Positions 1 to 5,398 of a stretch of DNA of 36,455 bases are shown here, piece after piece. Position numbers and translations under genes: made by a program. The notes beneath the pieces are model-generated. The model did not search any database. It saw only the letters and a list, made by a program, of their open reading frames with translations, and was not told the DNA's origin. The DNA comes from a virus. The stretch is from the IMG/VR virus record IMGVR_UViG_3300019884_000006, positions 1-36,455 of that record; one strand, written 5' to 3'. Positions within the stretch are counted from its first letter, which is position 1, and every line of letters starts with the position of its first letter.

Positions 1-269
1 TTTTCTCGAGTTGGAACGTTCAACAATTGATAGACTGGCACCTGATTTCTTTCTTGGCCCGTCTTTTGAATGTAGCCTTTTTGAGTAAGTGATTTGAGAG
101 CTTTGTTGATAGTGTTGTGAGATAAGCAAGTGTCGTGTTCAAGTCTGCGTTTTGAAGGCCATGCTTCCATTGTTTCGCCCGCTCTATCTGCATAAGAAAG
201 TAAAACGAGTTTTTCAGTTGCTGTAACATCTTGCAGGCGCCACGCCCAGTTTGTCGCATCAATGCTCAT
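1..269 (-). CDS. Phage replication protein, helix-turn-helix N-terminal part (partial, runs off left edge)
   Basis: The frame opens with ATG at 269, preceded by AAGGA at a normal distance, and has no stop before base 1; 89 codons are visible. Residues about 17-67 look like a winged helix-turn-helix (LEHDTCLSHNTINKALKSL followed by QKGYI), the arrangement of phage O-like / HTH_36 replication initiators, which bind the origin and recruit the host or phage helicase. The tail VYQLLNVPTRE is the usual end of that domain and is normally followed by a PKIG-type linker. That linker is found at the far right end of the window on the same strand (35955-36455). An 80-codon frame that overlaps this gene in another phase is ignored because it has no recognisable domain and a poorer start. 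It is the last member of the Cro-led minus-strand operon. The domain call is inference from pattern. Confidence 0.8.
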   Translation of the reverse strand, partial: MSIDATNWAWRLQDVTATEKLVLLSYADRAGETMEAWPSKRRLEHDTCLSHNTINKALKSLTQKGYIQKTGQERNQVPVYQLLNVPTRE

Positions 270-404
270 AATACAGATCCTTGTATTTGATTTAGACGAT
301 ATAAAGCTGAATGATGTTTTGTTTTTGCATTTAACATGATATGATTATTCCGCTAAGGTTTTAGAACACTATAAGGATGTACCCTTTTTGTGGTGAGAAG
401 GGAC

Positions 405-421
405 TAGGGCAGGATGCCCTA
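405..421 (-). other. Small hairpin after the 80-aa gene
   Basis: Perfect inverted repeat TAGGGC / GCCCTA with a 5-base loop, just beyond the stop codon of the gene at 426-668 and inside the 156-base gap before the replication gene. There is no T-run after it on either strand, so it is not a clear terminator. It may be an mRNA processing or pausing element. Apart from this hairpin I see nothing recognisable in 270-425. Confidence 0.35.
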
Positions 422-425
422 TATT

Positions 426-668
426 TTATTTAGTTTTATATGAGAGCAATTTTAAATCCTCAGTAATTATTTTTAATGCGTGAACAATTTTTTCTTCTTC
501 AATAAGAAAATGTTGTGCCATTTTATTAATTAAAGTTTCTGAATCGTAATGATCTTGATCCATCATCATTTGAGTAAAAGTATAAATACCTAATATATAC
601 GGGTCTCTAATTAAAATAACTTTTTTATCTTCTAAAGCAAAAGCTGGGATTCTTTCTTTGTAAATCAT
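426..668 (-). CDS. Hypothetical protein, 80 aa
   Basis: Unrecognised small protein. I chose the ATG at 668 (MIYKERIPAFALEDKK) rather than the in-frame ATG at 698, because it overlaps the stop of the preceding 55-aa gene in an ATGA, the typical sign of translational coupling. No signal peptide or membrane segment. The second half (about residues 40-80) is predicted helical with a charged surface (NKMAQHFLIEEEKIVHALKI). It belongs to the Cro-led early operon between the small leader genes and the replication protein, a position where lambdoid phages carry small regulators or host-interaction proteins. No function is assigned. Confidence 0.65.
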   Translation of the reverse strand: MIYKERIPAFALEDKKVILIRDPYILGIYTFTQMMMDQDHYDSETLINKMAQHFLIEEEKIVHALKIITEDLKLLSYKTK

Positions 669-832
669 TCTATATCCTCTGTAAAATTTATTAGCCATTG
701 CTCTACTAGCTCAACTTCATTTGCACTAAAACACAGTAGGTTAGTACTGTTTTGACAGCGATCATGCACTGAGTTTGCTATCTTTTCTAGCAGATCAACA
801 GCTTTTAAATGCAAGTCTAATAAAGTTTTCAT
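665..832 (-). CDS. Hypothetical protein, 55 aa
   Basis: Short gene starting MKTLLDLHLKAVDLLEKIAN, with AAAGGGG five bases before the ATG, a strong ribosome site. It is mostly amphipathic helix with two or three cysteines in the middle (DRC, LLC) and an acidic end (NFTEDIE). Its stop overlaps the start of the next gene (ATGA), so the two are probably translated together. I do not recognise the family. Position in the early operon suggests a small regulatory or accessory role, which is inference only. Confidence 0.6.
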   Translation of the reverse strand: MKTLLDLHLKAVDLLEKIANSVHDRCQNSTNLLCFSANEVELVEQWLINFTEDIE

Positions 833-881
833 TAAAACCCCTTTGATATTTTGTCAATCCCTGGTTTATGATATGAAAAGT

Positions 882-909
882 TATTCGTGGGATCGTTGTT
901 TCACGAATA
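882..909. repeat. Inverted repeat TATTCGTG / CACGAATA
   Basis: Eight-base perfect arms separated by 12 bases, in the 140-base gap between the 66-aa and 55-aa genes. No T-run follows on either strand. It could be a protein-binding palindrome or an RNA hairpin in the early minus-strand transcript. The right arm sits inside TGTTTCACG (897-905), which also equals the first nine bases of the parS-type sites found at 3971 and 3626; that may be chance. Confidence 0.4.
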
Positions 910-933
910 GCTGTCACCGGCTATCGCCAGCTT

Positions 934-959
934 GGCGCTAAAGTTTGCGCTTTAACGCC
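934..959 (-). other. RNA hairpin in early minus-strand transcript
   Basis: GGCGCTAAAG and CTTTAACGCC flank a six-base loop. Read as minus-strand RNA, all ten positions pair, one of them as a G-U wobble, so the structure favours that strand. It starts 14 bases after the stop of the 66-aa gene. There is no U-tract, so it is either a weak terminator, a pause or antitermination element, or a stability hairpin. Confidence 0.45.
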
Positions 960-972
960 GAGTCATCTTAGC

Positions 973-1173
973 TTAACTTTCTACTTGCAACAAATCTTGT
1001 TTTTCTTTTTCGTAACGTTCTGCATAACCGCGCTTTGCTGCGTCAAAATGCTCAATAGCTGATTTAAAAAATAGGTATCTTTCATCATCGCTGTGATCCG
1101 AGTCACAACACAAATCAGCTTTTTCGAGTATTTGTCGGGTATGCTTATATAGATTATAAATATCTTCAATCAT
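973..1173 (-). CDS. Hypothetical acidic protein after cro, 66 aa
   Basis: Starts MIEDIYNLYKHTRQILEKAD and overlaps the last 8 bases of the cro gene. GGAG lies about ten bases upstream of the ATG, inside cro. The protein is highly charged and helical, with an acidic centre (CCDSDHSDDER) and a basic/acidic tail. It occupies the place of the cII-type gene in lambdoid phages, but I see no helix-turn-helix, so I do not call it CII. Function unknown. Confidence 0.6.
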   Translation of the reverse strand: MIEDIYNLYKHTRQILEKADLCCDSDHSDDERYLFFKSAIEHFDAAKRGYAERYEKEKQDLLQVES

Positions 1174-1348
1174 GTTTCGTACACTCCATTTTCAAAGTGC
1201 CGTTTGTTATTTTTTCTAGCTTGTATTGAGCAAGCTCGGGAACATAGCCCCATCTTAACCAGTTCCCCAATGTTGAGCTTGACATACCCGTTATTTTCCA
1301 AAATTTATATTTTGTTCCATAATATTTTTCTACTTGTATCGGCGTCAC
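1166..1348 (-). CDS. cro: Cro-like repressor (P22/lambda Cro family)
   Basis: A 60-residue DNA-binding protein that most likely represses its own operon and the divergent one. The sequence MTPIQVEKYYGTKYKFW, then ITGMSSSTLGNWLRWGYVPE, matches the P22-Cro pattern: a TP-x-V-x-x-YG start, helix-turn-helix at about residues 14-36, and the P-E-x-x-QY-x-L-E segment that follows. I chose a GTG start at 1348 because AGGGG stands eight bases before it and family members begin at this point; an upstream ATG at 1390 lacks both. The gene is divergent from the ribbon-helix-helix gene at 1523, with a palindromic control region between them. Family length is about 60-66 residues, so it is intact. High confidence in family, moderate in exact role. 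Confidence 0.82.
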   Translation of the reverse strand: MTPIQVEKYYGTKYKFWKITGMSSSTLGNWLRWGYVPELAQYKLEKITNGTLKMECTKHD

Positions 1349-1408
1349 TTGTTTGTCCCCTTTTGATTGGTTTCTCGCACTATACCGCATATATTGCTGT
1401 ATTGGTAG

Positions 1409-1431
1409 TTATCCACAGAATCTGTGGGTAA
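1409..1431. promoter_or_regulatory. 23-bp inverted repeat: operator and/or DnaA boxes
   Basis: TTATCCACAGA and TCTGTGGGTAA pair in 10 of 11 positions around a single A. The left arm contains TTATCCACA, a perfect match to the E. coli-type DnaA box; the right arm read on the other strand has one mismatch. It lies between the cro gene and the promoter of the plus-strand operon. It could be the operator for Cro or for the neighbouring ribbon-helix-helix protein, or a pair of head-to-head DnaA sites. The sequence cannot decide between these. Confidence 0.6.
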
Positions 1432-1460
1432 TGCTGTTAGTAAAAAAATTGCAATAAAAA

Positions 1461-1489
1461 ATGGCATTTATATTCTTTGATGCTATAAT
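1461..1489 (+). promoter_or_regulatory. Sigma-70-type promoter of the plus-strand early operon
   Basis: ATGGCA (-35, four of six) and a perfect TATAAT (-10) with a 17-base spacer, 33 bases before the ATG of the first gene of the operon. A likely partner on the other strand is TATAGT (minus strand, 1379-1384) in front of cro, but it lacks a good -35 and is not listed separately. Confidence 0.65.
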
Positions 1490-1522
1490 AACATACAACT
1501 TTAAAATTTAGGACACACAAAA

Positions 1523-1708
1523 ATGGAAAAAGAAAAGAAAGAAATAATCTGCACTCAAGTGAGAATGCCGCGGGAATTGCAAGTATTTTTGCGCGACCAA
1601 GCCTTTTTTAGAAAAAAATCAATTAATTCAATAATCTGCAAGTGCCTAGAAAATTTCAAAGAAAATTACGAAAAGTCCTTGCATAACCCTGATAGCATGT
1701 TATCATAG
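1523..1708 (+). CDS. Arc-like ribbon-helix-helix DNA-binding protein (1)
   Basis: 61 residues. A short strand (CTQVRMP, about residues 10-16) is followed by two helices joined by a turn (PRELQVFLRDQAFF, then KKSINSIICKCLENF), the plan of Arc/MetJ-type repressors, which bind operators as dimers of dimers. R14 and Q12 would face DNA, by analogy with Arc. It is the first gene of the plus-strand operon, directly after the TATAAT promoter, and faces cro, so it may be the counter-regulator in this immunity-like region. It is a paralogue of the gene at 3154-3321. Family assignment is good; the operator and the role are inferred. Confidence 0.75.
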   Translation: MEKEKKEIICTQVRMPRELQVFLRDQAFFRKKSINSIICKCLENFKENYEKSLHNPDSMLS

Positions 1709-1743
1709 CATCACTTAACAACAACAACAGAGGAAAACAAGCA

Positions 1744-1968
1744 GTGATAGAAATAGAAGCTCCAAAATCTCAAAATATAACTATTGAAAGAATCAGACAA
1801 GTAACTGATATCGTTGAAAAACATCTTGACGCAATGACAGACGAAATTTGGAACACATTAAAAGAAAGCGAAAAAATACCTTCTTTGGGTCATTCGCTTG
1901 TTGAGATGTCTCACCGTGTAACTGACGAAATTATGAACGAATTGATTGCAATTAATGCGTGTGATTAA
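1744..1968 (+). CDS. Hypothetical protein, 74 aa
   Basis: GTG start at 1744 after an AGAGGAAAA ribosome site. The protein starts MIEIEAPKSQNITIERIRQV and is acidic and mostly helical, with a conserved-looking core (TDIVEKHLDAMTDEIWNTL). No membrane segment, no cysteine motif. It lies 35 bases after the first Arc-like gene in the same operon. Family not recognised. Confidence 0.6.
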   Translation: MIEIEAPKSQNITIERIRQVTDIVEKHLDAMTDEIWNTLKESEKIPSLGHSLVEMSHRVTDEIMNELIAINACD

Positions 1969-1991
1969 CATAACAAGAGAGGTAATTTAAG

Positions 1992-2126
1992 ATGAGCTTA
2001 CCGCAACATTTACAAGAATTAGCAAAAAAGATAAATGAAAATTTAGGAAAAAAAGAAGTTAAAGGAATGCTTGGATATAAAATTGAAGAAATTACAAGTG
2101 ATGAAATATTTGGGGATAAAAAATGA
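1992..2126 (+). CDS. Hypothetical protein, 44 aa
   Basis: Small frame beginning MSLPQHLQELAKKINENLGK, preceded by GAGGTAATTTAAG, a good ribosome site. Lysine-rich, helical, ends GDKK. Its TGA overlaps the ATG of the next gene (ATGA at 2123-2126), which supports it as a real coupled gene despite the short length. No function seen. Confidence 0.55.
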   Translation: MSLPQHLQELAKKINENLGKKEVKGMLGYKIEEITSDEIFGDKK

Positions 2127-2260
2127 GAAACATAGCATTCGATACGTTGGAATATACAAACACTCTGAAAGAATCAGGATTTACACAACAGCAAGCAGAA
2201 GCAATCATTAAGGTTACTTTTAAAATGATACAAGACTTTAAAAATAAATATGGCTTATAA
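2123..2260 (+). CDS. Short paralogue of the DUF1640-like protein, 45 aa
   Basis: The sequence FDTLEYTNTLKESGFTQQQA then EAIIKVT closely resembles the first 35 residues of the next gene (FDTLEYMDELKKSGMKQEVA then EAITKAT). This is the N-terminal signature of the DUF1640 / CCDC90-type coiled-coil family. The present copy stops soon after and lacks the coiled coil and the membrane helix. It is either a tandem duplication that lost its 3' part or a stand-alone head domain that pairs with the full-length neighbour. Coupled by ATGA to the gene before. Confidence 0.6.
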   Translation: MRNIAFDTLEYTNTLKESGFTQQQAEAIIKVTFKMIQDFKNKYGL

Positions 2261-2278
2261 AATAAAACGGGGATAAAA

Positions 2279-2560
2279 ATGAGATCACATGTAAATTTTG
2301 ACACACTTGAATATATGGATGAATTAAAAAAATCGGGAATGAAACAAGAAGTAGCAGAAGCTATAACTAAGGCCACGTCTAAAGCTCTTAATCAGATGAT
2401 GGAAACAAAAGAAATAGCCACTAAAAATGATATTCAAGAATTGAAAATAGAATTAGTTAAATTTATTAGTGCAAGTACCTGGAAAACCGTAGGAATATTA
2501 GCAACATTTCAGGTTATCACGCTCGGGATGTTCGGCTTAATGAAATATTTTATTAAATAG
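2279..2560 (+). CDS. DUF1640-like coiled-coil protein with C-terminal membrane helix
   Basis: 93 residues. The head (NFDTLEYMDELKKSGMKQEV) is followed by an alpha-helical stretch (about residues 30-62, with KNDIQELKIELVKFI as the coiled coil) and a C-terminal hydrophobic helix (VGILATFQVITLGMFGLMKY, about 70-90). DUF1640 proteins with this order occur widely in phages and bacteria as tail-anchored coiled-coil proteins of unknown function. GGGGATAAAA gives a ribosome site. It probably sits in the inner membrane facing the cytoplasm. The duplicated head lies directly upstream. Confidence 0.7.
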   Translation: MRSHVNFDTLEYMDELKKSGMKQEVAEAITKATSKALNQMMETKEIATKNDIQELKIELVKFISASTWKTVGILATFQVITLGMFGLMKYFIK

Positions 2561-2567
2561 GTGCAAA

Positions 2568-2783
2568 ATGAAAATACACGAAATAATAAGTCAATCACGT
2601 AGAGATTTTAGAGCAATCTTTGAATGCGAGCATTGTAAACATTCCGAAATAATGAATGGTTATGATGATGCTTATTTTCACAATAAAGTAATTCCATTAA
2701 TGAAATGTAAGAAATGCGGCGAATCTTCACCAGAAAATTATCGGGAATTAAAAACAAAATATCCTGAAGGAATGACCGTATGA
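2568..2783 (+). CDS. Small zinc-finger-like protein, 71 aa
   Basis: Two CxxC knuckles (CEHC at about residue 20 and CKKC at about 46) with 24 residues between them suggest one zinc ribbon. Starts MKIHEIISQSRRDF after AGGTGCAAA. Its last bases overlap the start of the next gene (ATGA). This type of small zinc protein is common in phage early regions and is often of unknown role. I infer metal binding only. Confidence 0.6.
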   Translation: MKIHEIISQSRRDFRAIFECEHCKHSEIMNGYDDAYFHNKVIPLMKCKKCGESSPENYRELKTKYPEGMTV

Positions 2784-3157
2784 ACAAAAAAACACGATTG
2801 ATTCCATTCGATTGGGATAGGTACAAAGCGGGTGCGACGGCGGTTTGTAGAAATCCAAGATATGAAATTCAGTTTATAGCCGCAGATAGTCTAGGTATTA
2901 CTGTCGTTTATTTTCATAAAAATTGTTACAAACCAGCAAGCCTTGAATTAAATGGAATATACATTGAAGGCGAAGAATCTGATTATGATTTATTTCTCAA
3001 AGAAGAAATCGAAGAAAAGACGTTTTATATTAATATTTATTCTGATAGTAAGCTGGGTTACTTACATGAATCCGTAAGAGAGGCCGAAATAAGACACAAT
3101 GATGGTTGGCTCGGCATATTAAAAGTCACCTACACCGAGGAGGATTTGATCAAGTGA
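2780..3157 (+). CDS. Hypothetical protein, 125 aa
   Basis: No family recognised. The N-terminal part (RLIPFDWDRYKAGATAVCRN) resembles the opening of many small phage proteins in which a residue pair FD-W-x-x-Y/A-x-x-G is followed by beta strands; the rest alternates short strands and acidic loops (GIYIEGEESDYDLFLKEEIE). No membrane segment. ATGA overlap with the gene before and GTGA overlap with the gene after place it firmly in the operon. Confidence 0.6.
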   Translation: MNKKTRLIPFDWDRYKAGATAVCRNPRYEIQFIAADSLGITVVYFHKNCYKPASLELNGIYIEGEESDYDLFLKEEIEEKTFYINIYSDSKLGYLHESVREAEIRHNDGWLGILKVTYTEEDLIK

Positions 3158-3321
3158 CTTCAAACAAAGAAATAACGCCGCTGTTGATAAGACCTACGAA
3201 AAGTTTACATACTTTTTTAAAAAAAAAATCATTCAACGAAAATCGATCTATTAACGAAATTGTATGTGAATGTTTAGAAAAATATAGGGAGAATTACGAA
3301 AATAATGTTGACATTAATTGA
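3154..3321 (+). CDS. Arc-like ribbon-helix-helix protein (2)
   Basis: 55 residues from a GTG start that overlaps the previous stop (GTGA), with GAGGAGG eight to eleven bases upstream. A longer frame from an ATG at 3106 has no ribosome site and would overlap the previous gene. The strand TPLLIRPT and helices LHTFLKKKSFNENRSINEIV, then CECLEKYRENYEN align with the first Arc-like protein (shared SIN-I-C-CLE-x-x-ENYE). The two genes also share sequence just after or at their stop codons (see findings). Probably an operator-binding dimer. Confidence 0.72.
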   Translation: MTSNKEITPLLIRPTKSLHTFLKKKSFNENRSINEIVCECLEKYRENYENNVDIN

Positions 3322-3344
3322 TACTATGATATCATAAACAAGTT

Positions 3345-3372
3345 GAGTTAGGAGACGGCAACCCCCTAACTC
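3345..3372 (+). other. Leader hairpin GAGTTAGG / CCTAACTC
   Basis: Perfect eight-base arms with a 12-base loop, between the second Arc-like gene and the next gene. No T-run follows, so it is probably not a terminator. It ends 38 bases before the GTG of the next gene and could be a regulatory or processing hairpin. A perfect palindrome TATGATATCATA lies just before it at 3325-3336. Confidence 0.45.
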
Positions 3373-3409
3373 TCAGATAGACACAATTTAAACTAACGAG
3401 GAATAAATA

Positions 3410-3559
3410 GTGAATGATGCGACTATATCGCAGTTAAATACTGCTTTGCAAGACAATGCTATAAGATTTAGTGTTGATGGAAGTGAAGTATTTTGCCCGA
3501 TGTGTGAAATCTGGCACGAGAACAATACTTTTTGTCAAATGTCCATGGAGGGCTTCTGA
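3410..3559 (+). CDS. Small cysteine-motif protein, 49 aa
   Basis: GTG start at 3410 with GAGGAATAAATA before it. The C-terminal half reads FCPMCEIWHENNTFC, i.e. CxxC, then H and a further C, a possible single zinc site. Ends one base before the ATG of the next gene. Short phage proteins of this type are common. No function assigned; listed because the ribosome site, the spacing and the metal motif agree. Confidence 0.55.
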   Translation: MNDATISQLNTALQDNAIRFSVDGSEVFCPMCEIWHENNTFCQMSMEGF

Positions 3560-3961
3560 ATGTTATCTATATTATCTGCTAACAAAACACTCATAAATAT
3601 CATTGATGACCATATATCGAACCAATGTTTCACATGGAACATGTTGGATGAAAACGAACAAGAGTGGCTAGTTGCTGAAGCCATGCGCGGTTTGGGTGAC
3701 GAGGCTTATGTCTGCATCGCTGAATCTGACGAGCTTGTCGAAATCATGAAAGACCTACGAAAACACATGGTCACGGGCAACAATTCTTATGATCTAGCTT
3801 TGTCTATGACTCGCGCTGCGAGACTATATTTTACCCCTGAATTAGCAGCCCTCTTTGTAGATCGCAAAGAAGCCTACGACTACGACACATATTATGAAAA
3901 TGGTTTTGTACCAACTGTTGATAAGCAAACCGGCGAGCGTGAGTGGGCTAGACCATCCTAA
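3560..3961 (+). CDS. Hypothetical protein, 133 aa, carrying an internal parS-like site
   Basis: Starts MLSILSANKTLINIIDDHIS immediately after the preceding stop. Predicted mainly helical, with a patch FTWNMLDENEQEWLVAEAMR and a charged tail (DKQTGEREWARPS). Family not recognised. The codons for C-F-T-W-N (3626-3641) spell a parS-like 16-mer with one mismatch in the centre. The mismatch may reflect the need to keep the coding sequence. Confidence 0.6.
   Translation: MLSILSANKTLINIIDDHISNQCFTWNMLDENEQEWLVAEAMRGLGDEAYVCIAESDELVEIMKDLRKHMVTGNNSYDLALSMTRAARLYFTPELAALFVDRKEAYDYDTYYENGFVPTVDKQTGEREWARPS
3626..3641. promoter_or_regulatory. parS: parS-like site (one mismatch)
   Basis: TGTTTCACATGGAACA. 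Compared with the bacterial chromosomal parS consensus (TGTTNCACGTGNAACA) it differs at one position of the central CACGTG. It lies inside a gene, 345 bases before the perfect site at 3971. ParB would be expected to bind it less well. Confidence 0.6.
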
Positions 3962-3970
3962 AAAGTTAGA

Positions 3971-3986
3971 TGTTTCACGTGGAACA
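3971..3986. promoter_or_regulatory. parS: parS centromere site, consensus match
   Basis: TGTTTCACGTGGAACA, which read on the other strand is TGTTCCACGTGAAACA, the classical chromosomal parS sequence bound by ParB/Spo0J. It lies in the 60-base gap before recT. No ParB, ParA or Noc gene is present in the window, so the binding protein must come from elsewhere, most simply from the host. Confidence 0.85.
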
Positions 3987-4021
3987 TATCGAAAACAATT
4001 TTATTTAATGAGGAATTTATT

Positions 4022-4894
4022 ATGAGTATTCAACGTTTACACCCGCAGACCCAACAATCACACCGCCCTTTTGTTATATCACCAACTAATATAATGGAGG
4101 CAATGGAATATTCAAAGATGATCGCATCTAGCTGTTTTTGCCCAACGTCAATGAAGGGAAAACCTGGCGATGTCATGGTGGCAATGCAAATGGGTGCTGA
4201 AATTGGATTAAGTCCAATTCAAGCATTGCAAAACATTGCTGTTATAAACGGAAAGCCTTGCGTTTACGGCGATGCTGCGCTTGCAGTTGTTATCGGGAGT
4301 CCTAGTTATATTTCTCATAGAGAATGGTTTGAGGGTTCGGTTTCTGAGGGAAATCTAACCGCTTTTTGCGCTGTAACACGCCGGCACTCTGAAGAATATA
4401 TAAAATCATTCAGCATGGATGAGGCAAATAAAGCGGGGCTTTGGAAAAAACCTGGTGTTTGGCAACAATATCCTACCCGTATGCTACAAATGAGAGCACG
4501 CGCTTTTGCGATTCGTGATAAGTTTGCCGATGCGCTTCGAGGTATCAATGTTCGCGAAGAAGTTGAAGATTATCATAAACCAATTAAAGCAACTTTTTCT
4601 GTCTCTACAAAAAAAGAACCTGTTAAGCAAATTATTAATCAAGTCGAAATATCTGTTCCACCAGTTGTTGAAGATGACCTTGATATGCAATTGATGGATT
4701 TTACTGATGAAATCAATCAAGCAACTGATATGGATTCTCTCGGTAAAACTTTCGAAGCAATCAAAAAGATTAACTGGAATGCGACAGATTATCTTAAAAA
4801 ATTAATCGATCTAAAAGATGCTAAAAAATCAGAGTTGAGCGTTAAGGAATTTCAAGATGAATATGATTCTGAAACTGGCGAGGTGACACAATGA
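4022..4894 (+). CDS. recT: RecT-family single-strand annealing protein
   Basis: 290 residues. It anneals complementary single strands during phage recombination and replication. The RecT signature is clear: a helical N-terminus with the segment AMQMGAEIGLSPIQALQNIA (about residues 54-73) followed by VINGKPCVYGDA, then a second conserved block YPTRMLQMRARAFAIRDKF at about 151-169. The last third is an acidic, low-conservation tail (from about 215), usual for the family. TGAGG precedes the ATG. The next gene (Gp157) overlaps by four bases, so the two are co-translated. No partner exonuclease of RecE/YqaJ type is adjacent; the VRR-NUC protein at 34290 is the only nuclease candidate apart from terminase. 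parS sites stand on both sides of this pair. Confidence 0.85.
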   Translation: MSIQRLHPQTQQSHRPFVISPTNIMEAMEYSKMIASSCFCPTSMKGKPGDVMVAMQMGAEIGLSPIQALQNIAVINGKPCVYGDAALAVVIGSPSYISHREWFEGSVSEGNLTAFCAVTRRHSEEYIKSFSMDEANKAGLWKKPGVWQQYPTRMLQMRARAFAIRDKFADALRGINVREEVEDYHKPIKATFSVSTKKEPVKQIINQVEISVPPVVEDDLDMQLMDFTDEINQATDMDSLGKTFEAIKKINWNATDYLKKLIDLKDAKKSELSVKEFQDEYDSETGEVTQ

Positions 4895-5382
4895 GCAATC
4901 TCTACGAAATAGCAAATTCTTATCAATCTATCATGAATAAAATAATGAAAGAGGATGAGATTAGTCCTGAAATGCTAGATCAATTAAATTCTGTTGAAAG
5001 TGATATTAAAGAGAAAGCCGTGAACGTTGCGGCTTTTATCAAAAATCTTGAATCAGAAGCAGAAGGAATTGAAAAAGCAGTCAAGATTATGAATGAACGA
5101 TGTTCACGTATTTTCAAGAAAGCACAATCCTTGAAAGAATATCTAAAAAATAATCTTGAGAGTTGTAATACACGAGAAATTAAATCACCATTTTTTGATA
5201 TTAGAATCAAAATGAATCCTGAGTCTGTTTCAATAAAAGATGAAAGCATCATACCAGGATTTTATTGGCGTGAAATATCGACAAAGCGTGTGGATAAAAC
5301 ATTGATTGCGCGTGATCTTAAAAGTAACATTGCGATTCCAGGCGCTGAGCTTGCACGACAAACTAGAATTGAAATTAGATAA
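4891..5382 (+). CDS. Gp157-family phage protein
   Basis: 163 residues, matching the Siphovirus Gp157 family (first noted for Streptococcus phage Sfi21 resistance). The signs are the opening MSNLYEIANSYQSIMNKI, the block ISPEMLDQLNSVESDIKEKA, the FIKNLESEAE coiled helix and the C-terminal strand part beginning FFDIRIKMNPESV. Function is unproven; in many phages it sits beside the annealing protein or SSB genes, as here. It overlaps recT by ATGA, and its TAA is followed directly by a perfect parS site. Confidence 0.8.
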   Translation: MSNLYEIANSYQSIMNKIMKEDEISPEMLDQLNSVESDIKEKAVNVAAFIKNLESEAEGIEKAVKIMNERCSRIFKKAQSLKEYLKNNLESCNTREIKSPFFDIRIKMNPESVSIKDESIIPGFYWREISTKRVDKTLIARDLKSNIAIPGAELARQTRIEIR

Positions 5383-5398
5383 TGTTCCACGTGAAACA
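5383..5398. promoter_or_regulatory. parS: parS centromere site, perfect consensus
   Basis: TGTTCCACGTGAAACA begins at the first base after the stop codon of the Gp157 gene. It is identical to the site at 3971 read on the opposite strand, so the two copies face each other around the recT-gp157 pair, 1.4 kb apart. By composition alone the 14 fixed positions of the consensus would be expected about 0.0001 times in a window of this length; two are present. Confidence 0.88.

Noticed and set aside
20-262. 80-codon minus-strand frame starting MMRQTGRGACK
   Set aside because: It overlaps the replication-protein frame in another phase, has no recognisable domain, and the other frame has a better ribosome site and a helix-turn-helix.
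897-905. TGTTTCACG as a parS half-site
   Set aside because: Nine bases only; the other half does not match, and the right arm belongs to a different inverted repeat.
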